Below the pieces are notes generated by a model. It ran no database searches. It was not told the DNA's origin and saw only the letters and a program-made list of their open reading frames with translations. Positions 17,142-23,321 of a stretch of 64,000 bases of DNA are shown here, piece after piece. The DNA lies in contig NC_014623.1 in NCBI RefSeq assembly GCF_000165485.1, forward strand, positions 1,011,501 through 1,075,500, read 5' to 3'. Within the stretch, counting starts at the first letter, position 1; every line of letters begins with the position of its first letter. The translations under genes were made by a program, and so were the position numbers. This DNA comes from Stigmatella aurantiaca DW4/3-1 (GTDB lineage: Bacteria; Myxococcota; Myxococcia; Myxococcales; Myxococcaceae).

Positions 17142-17819
17142 TTACATGCGGGGCAGGTAGGCCGGGATGATCAGCGACGTGGCGGTGAGCGTGCACGCCG
17201 CCTCGTCGATCTCGAGCACCAGCCGCACCCCCTCCACCGTCACCAGCAGCGACGGGGGATCTCCGGGCAGCGCCATGAGCCAGGTGGACATCATTGGCAG
17301 CCCCGTCCGGAGCAGCTCCGCCGCGCGGTACATGTGCATGCGCACCGCCTGGCGCAGCGCCGCGGGCAGTGAGTGCAGCAACAGGGACGTGTTCTCCGGG
17401 AGGTGCACCGTGTAGGTGCCCACGGGCGCCGGCTCCACGGTGGGATCGGAGAACCCGCGCAGCCGTTCCCGGAGCTGGTGGATGACGGGCTCGGGCGAAT
17501 GCGTTTTGTGCAGGAAGCCCACGATGCCCCCCAGCTTCGGCTCCTGGGTGACCATCGAGGAGAGCATCAGCACGGGGATGGTGCGCAGTTGCTGATCCAC
17601 GCGCATCCGCCCGTACAGCTCCCACCCGTCCATCCGGGGCAGGAGCAGGTCCAGCAAGACGAGGTCCGGCCGGGCCTGGGGGCCCTCGCTCAGGCGCTTC
17701 AGTGCTTCCTCCCCGTCGGACACGAGGGTGACATCACACCCCTCGGAGCGCGCCACGCTTTCCAAGCAGTTCTGCCAGGACGGATCGTCCTCGACGACGA
17801 GTAGGCGGTGCACGGTCAT
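17142..17819 (-). CDS. Response regulator with uncharacterised C-terminal domain
   Basis: The 225-residue protein starts MTVHRLLVVEDDPS, the canonical receiver opening, which fixes the ATG at 17819 rather than further upstream. Phosphoacceptor Asp57 lies in LVLLDLLLPRMDGW, the switch Ser in VLMLSSM and the Lys in FLHKT, so the receiver (residues 4-118) is complete. The remaining 100 residues match no DNA-binding or enzymatic output domain that I recognise; they contain AALRQAVRMHMYRAAELLRT and a beta-rich end (LLVTVEGVRLVLEIDE). The gene is divergent from the RelE/ParE-like gene and kinase, so it may be one of that kinase's targets. It is convergent with the DUF4215 gene, 29 bases apart. Confidence 0.85.
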   Translation of the reverse strand: MTVHRLLVVEDDPSWQNCLESVARSEGCDVTLVSDGEEALKRLSEGPQARPDLVLLDLLLPRMDGWELYGRMRVDQQLRTIPVLMLSSMVTQEPKLGGIVGFLHKTHSPEPVIHQLRERLRGFSDPTVEPAPVGTYTVHLPENTSLLLHSLPAALRQAVRMHMYRAAELLRTGLPMMSTWLMALPGDPPSLLVTVEGVRLVLEIDEAACTLTATSLIIPAYLPRM

Positions 17820-17979
17820 GGGGGCTGGGCGGAATCCAACCAGTTCCACGTTTTTCAAGCAACCTGGATGCTCGGCGAGTGAACACTTGGGAGGGCCCTC
17901 CGCTCGCGCAAGGGCTCGCTCCAAGAGGGGTGCTTGGTGGCTTGCTGAGGCGGCGAAGAGTGTCCAGTTTGAGTGCATC

Positions 17980-18255
17980 ATGGCTTTTCGACTCCAGCTC
18001 GCCCCCCAGACAGTGGGACTCCTTTCCGGTTGCCCCTCCGCGGTGCGCGAGCGCGTTCTCAATGAGCTGGGAGAAGTGTTCTCGGGCCCCCTGCTGCGCG
18101 CCGGAAAGCCTGTGTCGGGGGCGGCCACGGGAGGCGACTTCACCCTGCCTTCCGGTTTTCATGTGCGGTACGCGCTGGACCGGGGCCATGGTCTGCTGCA
18201 CCTGCTGGAGCTTCGCGCGCCCGTCGAAGAAGCCACCGGCGCCCAGGCGTTTTGA
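17980..18255 (+). CDS. Small protein with RelE/ParE-like pattern, coupled to a kinase
   Basis: A 91-residue protein starts at ATG 17980. Its layout looks like the RelE/ParE fold: a first strand FRLQLAPQTV, a helix RERVLNELGEVFSGPL, and then strands FTLPSGFHVRYALDRG and GLLHLLELRAP, resembling the closing strands of ParE toxins. This is a fold-level resemblance judged by eye, not a family match. No antitoxin gene precedes it. The stop overlaps the TTG start of the histidine kinase (TTGA), so the two proteins are made together. It may be a former toxin fold reused as a kinase partner, or an unrelated small domain. No strong ribosome-binding site is visible before the ATG. Confidence 0.55.
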   Translation: MAFRLQLAPQTVGLLSGCPSAVRERVLNELGEVFSGPLLRAGKPVSGAATGGDFTLPSGFHVRYALDRGHGLLHLLELRAPVEEATGAQAF

Positions 18256-20744
18256 GTGCCCGGACCGAAGGGTCCGTTTTCCCTGAATTGCGCGTGCCGC
18301 ATCGACTGGCAGACTTCCTCCGCAGTCACCGAGACGCCATCCTCGAGGCGTGGGAGGCGGAGGTTCGGCAGCTCCCCGCGGCCCGCGCCCTGTCCCAGGT
18401 CGCGCTGAGGGACCATCTGCCCCTGTTGCTGAAGGCCATCGCGGACATGGTGGCCCAGGCCGCGCCGGCCCACGTGGAGGATGCGCTCGGCAGCGTGCCG
18501 GACGTGCACGCCCTGGAGCGGCTGGGCGAGGGGTTCGATCTACAGCAGGTGGTGAGGGAGTACCGGCTGCTGCGCCGGTGCGTGCTGCGGCTGTGGGCTG
18601 CCCAGGGGATCTCCGATTCTTCGGAAGCCACCGCTGTCTTCCACGATGCCGTCGATGAGGCAGTGGGGGCCTCTGTCTCGCGCTACATGCGCGCCCGGGA
18701 GCGCACCTTCCAGGCGCTCGACAGCATCTCCGCCGCGGCCATTGGCAGTCCGGATGTCTCCACCTTTCTGCCCCGGCTCCTCCAGGTGTTGCAGGAGACG
18801 GTGCAGGTGGTGGACGCGGTGGCGGTGCTGGTGTGCGAAGGGGAGGAACTCCGGGTGGAGAGCGCGGTGGGGCTCCGCGTGGAGAAGAACCTGCGGCTCC
18901 GCGTGGGCGAGGGGCTGGCCGGAGAGGTGGCCGCCACCCGCCAACCCTTGCTCGTGCATGAGCCCGCCACGGGCCCCCGGCGGCTTGCCCCCGTGCTGCT
19001 CGAGAATGGCCTGCGGGCTGTCTATGGGGTGCCCCTGCTGCTGGAGGGGACGTTGCTGGGGGTGGCGCTCATGGGCAGCCGCACCAGCCAGGAGTTCTCC
19101 GGCGAGGACCTGTTGCTCTTTCGCACCATGGCGGCGCGCACCACGTCCATGCTGGCCCGGGCCCAGGCCCATGCGCGCGAGCAGGCGGCCCGCGCCGAGT
19201 CCGAGCAGTCCCGGGTCCAACTGCGCGCGAGCGAGGAGCGGCGCAAGCGCTGGGAGGAGATCTTCACGCACCTGGGCGTGGGGGTGGTGCTCATCCGCGT
19301 CCAGGATGGGCTCCTGGAGGATGTGAACCCCGCCTTCGCGCGGATGCATGGCTTTACCCGCGAGGAACTCGTGGGGCGGCCGCTGGAGGACACCTGCGCC
19401 CCCGAGTCGCGCGGCGCCCTGAGCCGGCACATGCAGGTGGCGGACTCCAAGCCCCATCACGAGTACGAGTCCCTCCACCTGCGCAAGGACGGCAGCCGTT
19501 TTCCCGTCCTCACCCACGTGACGTCCTTCCGGGACGAGGCGGGCCACGTGGTGCAGCGCGCGTGCGCCTTCCTGGACATCACCCAGCGCCGCGCCGCGGA
19601 GGCCGAGCGCCAGCGATTGCTGGCCGGCATGGAGGCGGAGCGCGCCCGGCTCGCCGCGGTGCTGGATCAGCTGCCCGCCGGCGTCATCCTCGCCGAGGCG
19701 CCTCAAGGCCGGCAGGTGCTGGGCAACCGTCAGGTGGAGCGACTTCTGGGAGCCCCCTTCACCCCGGCCGAGAGTCTCAGTGAATACGGCGCCTATGTCG
19801 GCTTCCATCCCGATGGACGGCCCTACCTGCCCGAGGAGTGGCCCCTGGCGCGCTCGCTGCTCCAGGGCGAGGTGGTGGAGGGAGAGGAGCTCGACATGCA
19901 GCGCGCGGATGGCACCCGCCTCAGTGTGCTCGCCTCCAGCTCGCCCATCCGGAGCCGGGAGGGCACCATCCTCGCGGGCGTCCTGGCGTTCGTGGATGTG
20001 ACGCCGCTGCGCCGCGCGGAGGCCGCCGCGCGCCAGGCCGCCGAGTTCGGCGAGAAGCTCATGGGCATCGTCAGCCACGATCTGCGCAATCCGCTCAACG
20101 CCATCCACCTGTCCGTCACCCAGCTGCTGCACAGCGAAGCCCTCCCGCCCCGGGAGCAGCGCGCCGCGGTCCGCATCTCCAAGGCCGGGGAGCGGATGAA
20201 GCGGATGATCGAAGAGCTGCTGGACTTCACCCGGGGGCGTCTGGGCGGGGGGATTCCCATTCATCGCACGCCGGGCGACCTGCGCGCCGTGGTGCGCCAG
20301 GGGGTGGAGGAGCTGGAGGCGGCCTGGCCGGAGCGCCAGGTGCTCCTTCAAGTGGAGCCCGGGCGCTACGAGGGGGAGTGGGACGCGGGGCGGTGGGTGC
20401 AAGTGGTGAGCAACCTGGGCGGCAACGCGCTCCAGTACAGCCCGCCCGAGGCCCCCGTCACCTTCCGGCTCACGGACACCGGAGACACGGTGGTGCTGGA
20501 GGTGCACAACCTGGGGGCCCCGATCCCGCCCGAGGCCTTGCCGCACCTGTTTGATCCGTTCCGCCGTGCCGTCTCGCAGGGCAACGGTCTGGGGCTGGGG
20601 CTCTACATCGTCGAGCAGGTGGTCAAGGGCCACCAGGGCCACCTGTCGGTGACCTCCACGGCGCAGGAGGGAACCACCTTCCGGGTGCGCGTGCCCCGCC
20701 GTGGGGCCGTGGCACCGCCCGAGGTGCCCGCCGGGCCGACGTGA
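18252..20744 (+). CDS. Sensor histidine kinase: RsbRD-N, GAF, two PAS, HisKA, HATPase
   Basis: This is an 830-residue soluble kinase. Residues about 15-140 resemble the RsbRD N-terminal domain (LADFLRSHRDAILEAWEAEV, VVREYRLLRRCVLRLW). A GAF domain (about 160-310) follows, then two PAS domains (about 335-450 and 475-595), then HisKA with His609 in GIVSHDLRNPL. The HATPase has N-box VVSNLGGNALQYSP and G-box GNGLGLGLYIV. There are no membrane segments, so it senses cytosolic signals. The start is a TTG overlapping the stop of the small RelE/ParE-like gene. Its end lies only four bases from the end of a convergent receiver gene, and another response regulator is divergent upstream. The catalytic part closely resembles the kinases at 26325 and 52006. 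Confidence 0.92.
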   Translation: MSARTEGSVFPELRVPHRLADFLRSHRDAILEAWEAEVRQLPAARALSQVALRDHLPLLLKAIADMVAQAAPAHVEDALGSVPDVHALERLGEGFDLQQVVREYRLLRRCVLRLWAAQGISDSSEATAVFHDAVDEAVGASVSRYMRARERTFQALDSISAAAIGSPDVSTFLPRLLQVLQETVQVVDAVAVLVCEGEELRVESAVGLRVEKNLRLRVGEGLAGEVAATRQPLLVHEPATGPRRLAPVLLENGLRAVYGVPLLLEGTLLGVALMGSRTSQEFSGEDLLLFRTMAARTTSMLARAQAHAREQAARAESEQSRVQLRASEERRKRWEEIFTHLGVGVVLIRVQDGLLEDVNPAFARMHGFTREELVGRPLEDTCAPESRGALSRHMQVADSKPHHEYESLHLRKDGSRFPVLTHVTSFRDEAGHVVQRACAFLDITQRRAAEAERQRLLAGMEAERARLAAVLDQLPAGVILAEAPQGRQVLGNRQVERLLGAPFTPAESLSEYGAYVGFHPDGRPYLPEEWPLARSLLQGEVVEGEELDMQRADGTRLSVLASSSPIRSREGTILAGVLAFVDVTPLRRAEAAARQAAEFGEKLMGIVSHDLRNPLNAIHLSVTQLLHSEALPPREQRAAVRISKAGERMKRMIEELLDFTRGRLGGGIPIHRTPGDLRAVVRQGVEELEAAWPERQVLLQVEPGRYEGEWDAGRWVQVVSNLGGNALQYSPPEAPVTFRLTDTGDTVVLEVHNLGAPIPPEALPHLFDPFRRAVSQGNGLGLGLYIVEQVVKGHQGHLSVTSTAQEGTTFRVRVPRRGAVAPPEVPAGPT

Positions 20745-20748
20745 AGGC

Positions 20749-21141
20749 TCAGCGACCTCCGGACGCGGTCCGCCGGACGCGCGGCCACACCTGCCCAAGG
20801 GTCTCCATCAGCACCTGCAAGTCCAGCGGCTTGGGGATGGAGGCGAGGATGCCGGAGGGCACCGGACGCGTGGCGCCCGCGCCCGAGACGACGATGACCG
20901 GAATGCGCTGGATCTGAGGTTCCTCTTCCAGGCGCTCCATCAGCTCCCACCCCGTCATCACCGGCATCATCAGATCCAGGATCATCACCCCCGGGGGGGG
21001 CTCCCGTCTCAGCCGCTCCAGTGCATCGAGGCCGTTGACAGCGGTCTCCACCGTGAAGCCCTGTTCTGTCAGGTACTCCTCCAGCATTTCGCGGCTGTCG
21101 ACATGATCCTCGACGAGGAGGATGTGGCGGGGGTCCGGCAT
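20749..21141 (-). CDS. Single-domain response regulator
   Basis: The 130-residue protein consists of one receiver domain: acidic pair in LLVEDHVD, phosphoacceptor Asp56 in VMILDLMMPVMTGW, switch Ser in VIVVSGAG and Lys in ASIPKPLD. AGGAAGAG lies before the ATG. With no output domain it probably acts by protein contact or as a phosphorelay intermediate. It is convergent with the sensor kinase gene ending four bases away, making that kinase a likely partner. Confidence 0.9.
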   Translation of the reverse strand: MPDPRHILLVEDHVDSREMLEEYLTEQGFTVETAVNGLDALERLRREPPPGVMILDLMMPVMTGWELMERLEEEPQIQRIPVIVVSGAGATRPVPSGILASIPKPLDLQVLMETLGQVWPRVRRTASGGR

Positions 21142-21246
21142 GGGCTCTTCCTCGACGGGGTGAGGCTCCCCGTCAAAGCCGAAGCGTCCACCGAAGCCAG
21201 GCCCGGTGAAAGGGGGGGCTGGGCGGGGTGTTGGCTACCGGATGGA

Positions 21247-22395
21247 TCAGCGCCGGCGCGGCAGGCTCCGGGGCCGGGCCGCCCGCTGGCTGGCCGGTGG
21301 GCGCGACCCCTGCTGCGTTTGCTCGGGAAGGAGGCGGTCCTGGAGCGCGTCGTCCGGATCCTCCCCGGATTCCACGCGCAGGGCCACGTAGTGGAGCGTC
21401 ACCAGCTCCGCCAGGGCCTCCTGGCGGCCGAAGTGCTGCCCGGTGACGCGCAGGTGCTCGCGCAGCGCGCTGGCCAGGTGGGCGCAGGAGAGGAAGCGGT
21501 CTCCGGGATCAGGCGCGAGTGCCCGGTGCACGGTGGCGCGCAGGGCCTCGGGCACCGCGCGCGTGGCCGCCTCCCGGTCCGCCCCCGAGTAGTTGCGGAT
21601 GCGCCCGAGCAGCTCCTGGGCGCACTGGCGCTGGGTGGCATCGGGGGGCAGGGCTTGCCGCTGCCGCGCGTCGAAGGCCTCGGCCCCCTCGAAGAGGTGC
21701 CTGCCGGTGAGCAACTGGAGCAGGACGATGCCCAGGGAGAACTGATCCGCGCGCGCCTCCAGGGCGAGGCCTTGCGCGAGCTCGGGGGCGGCATAGGCCA
21801 GGCTGCCCTGCCACTCGGAGCCCTCGCTGCCCAGGCGCCCGGCCAGCCGGGACCAGGCCACGCCGAACTCCAGCAGCTTCACCGCCCCGTGCTCGCTGAT
21901 GAGGATGTTGTGGGGCGTCACGTCGCGGTGGACGATGCCCAGCGCGCGCCCGTGCTCGTCCGTGAGCGCGTGCGCGTGGTGCAGGGCCTCGGCCACCTCC
22001 GCCACCACGTGGCAGGCAAAAGCCTCCGAGAGGGGCTGCTGGGCCCGCTCCGAGGCGGCCAGCACCGCCTCCAGCCGGTGTTTCGGCACGTGCTCCAGCA
22101 GCAGCAGGGGCGCATCGTCCGTCCCCTTGAGCGGGTGCACGGTCAGGATGTTGGGGTGGCTCAGCTGCGAGGTGACGCGGGCTTCCTCCACCAGTCGGCG
22201 CCGCGCCTCCTCGCTGCCAGCCGGCGAAGGGCGCTTGATGACGGCGTAGCCGCCAAAGGCCGCGCCATACCGGCGGCGCACGAGGATCAGCTCGCCGTGG
22301 CGAGCCGGCCCCAGCCACTGGACGAACTCATAGGAGGTGTGCCCGGACCGCAGCAACACCTGGGGAGGGTGGGGCTCGGTGGGCGGGGAGGACAT
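21247..22395 (-). CDS. Ser/Thr protein kinase-like protein with EFG in place of DFG
   Basis: The 382-residue protein starts at ATG 22395, with GGAG seven bases upstream. It has a protein kinase fold: Lys54 in YAVIKRPS, HRDVTPHN (156-163), YAAPELAQG in the activation segment and DQFSLGIVLLQLLTG. Two key places deviate. The P-loop is degenerate (WLGPARHGELILV), and the metal-binding DFG is EFG (LLEFGVAW, 176-178). Glu can sometimes replace this Asp, so activity may be weak or absent; a pseudokinase is a real possibility. A short basic C-terminal tail follows the domain and there is no membrane helix. It is divergent from the XRE regulator across a region with tandem repeats. Confidence 0.88.
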   Translation of the reverse strand: MSSPPTEPHPPQVLLRSGHTSYEFVQWLGPARHGELILVRRRYGAAFGGYAVIKRPSPAGSEEARRRLVEEARVTSQLSHPNILTVHPLKGTDDAPLLLLEHVPKHRLEAVLAASERAQQPLSEAFACHVVAEVAEALHHAHALTDEHGRALGIVHRDVTPHNILISEHGAVKLLEFGVAWSRLAGRLGSEGSEWQGSLAYAAPELAQGLALEARADQFSLGIVLLQLLTGRHLFEGAEAFDARQRQALPPDATQRQCAQELLGRIRNYSGADREAATRAVPEALRATVHRALAPDPGDRFLSCAHLASALREHLRVTGQHFGRQEALAELVTLHYVALRVESGEDPDDALQDRLLPEQTQQGSRPPASQRAARPRSLPRRR

Positions 22396-22600
22396 GGGCA
22401 CACTCCAAAAGAGGGGAGGACCTGGAGAGTATGGTCCGGTCCCCCCCCCGCCGTCACCTGTCAGGTCCCTCCGGAGCACACGGAAACCACGGGTTGAGGC
22501 TCCCGCATCCAACCTAACAGGGAGGGAATGTGCCAGGTTGCCTCGGGGGCCCGGTATAAGCCGAAAATCCAGGGCTTACGCTCCCAAAGGGCTCCAAAAC

Positions 22601-22636
22601 CCAACCCACCAAATAGGGCCAACCTGTCAAATAGGG
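22601..22636 (+). repeat. Two head-to-tail 18-bp direct repeats, candidate operator
   Basis: ccaacccaccaaataggg (22601-22618) is followed without a gap by ccaacctgtcaaataggg (22619-22636), with 15 of 18 bases identical. They lie just upstream of a possible -35 region. A shorter relative, CCAACCTAACAGGG, occurs at 22509-22522. Direct repeats at this spacing are typical of protein-binding sites; the adjacent XRE regulator or an unlinked activator could bind them. Confidence 0.6.
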
Positions 22637-22637
22637 G

Positions 22638-22666
22638 TAGGTGCTCCCGACGTGACGGGTTATAAC
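22638..22666 (+). promoter_or_regulatory. Possible sigma-70-type promoter of the XRE gene
   Basis: TATAAC at 22661-22666 is a good -10 element. At 17 bases upstream the -35 region reads TAGGTG (22638-22643), a poor match, as in promoters that need an activator. The 18-bp repeats end at 22636, exactly where an activator would bind. Confidence 0.4.
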
Positions 22667-22727
22667 GCCCCTTACGGATCCACGTGGAAGTGGGCCTGTC
22701 ACCGAGACTCCTGTTTAGCCTGACAAC

Positions 22728-23219
22728 GTGCGCAAACTTCGTGGGGTGCGACCCAACCTGAAAGGTTCTCCGGCCCCGGCCTCTCCGAAGCACCGGGGAG
22801 CTCGCCGCAAGGGCCCCTTGTTGCCTCAGTCCGTGCGGAGGATGGAGAAGCGCCTGGCGACGACGGTGGGGGAGGCCTCCCGGCAGGCGCGCATGCGCGC
22901 GGGGTTGACGCAGGCGGACGTGGCCGAGCGCATCGGCGTGGCCACCGAGGTGTATGGGCGGATGGAGCGGGGGAAGATGTTGCCCAGCATCTCGACGCTG
23001 CTGCGCCTGTGCGTGGTGCTGCGCAGCGGGCCCGATGAGCTGATGGGGCTGGCGCCCATTCACGGCTCGCCGGAGCGCTCTCCCTGGGCCAGCGAGGTGC
23101 CCGCCGGGCTCGATGACACGCCGGAGATGCGCCGGGTGCTGCGCACCTTGCGGCGGCTGAAGCGCTCTCAGCTCAAGTTGATGTACCTGGTGGCCACCGC
23201 CATCCTCACGCGCCACTGA
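22728..23219 (+). CDS. XRE-family helix-turn-helix regulator
   Basis: The protein has up to 163 residues, with a Cro/C1-type helix-turn-helix: ASRQARMRAGLTQADVAERI, GVATEVYGRMERGKMLPSIS, TLLRLCVVLRSGPDELMGLA (about residues 48-105). The C-terminal 55 residues (TPEMRRVLRTLRRLKRSQLK and following) form one or two amphipathic helices, possibly for dimerisation. The start is uncertain: GTG at 22728 gives a basic N-terminal extension, while ATG at 22842 would begin just before the HTH, but its GGAGG is directly adjacent. It is a probable autoregulator given the repeats upstream, and possibly controls the TonB receptor gene downstream (102 bases away). That link is an inference. Confidence 0.85.
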   Translation: MRKLRGVRPNLKGSPAPASPKHRGARRKGPLLPQSVRRMEKRLATTVGEASRQARMRAGLTQADVAERIGVATEVYGRMERGKMLPSISTLLRLCVVLRSGPDELMGLAPIHGSPERSPWASEVPAGLDDTPEMRRVLRTLRRLKRSQLKLMYLVATAILTRH

Positions 23220-23321
23220 GCCCGTGTCCCCTCCCGCCCCTGTCGCCTCTCGGTGACATTTTCAGGGACGGCAGGGCAGGGCACGTTGAATTGACCCGGG
23301 AACCCTGGCCTCATCCGCCCC

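Larger units (their letters stand above)
22396..22727. other. 332-base divergent control region
   Basis: No gene was found between the EFG kinase and the XRE regulator. The region holds several copies of a CCAACCT-(A)AGGG-type motif (22509-22522, 22601-22618, 22619-22636, and a degenerate one inside the next gene at 22753-22765) and a possible promoter near 22661. The stretch 22560-22690 is less GC-rich than the flanks. Confidence 0.6.

Noticed and set aside
18540-20798. Minus-strand frame of 752 codons opposite the large sensor kinase
   Set aside because: A shadow of the kinase gene; His/Arg/Gly-rich, no recognisable domain.
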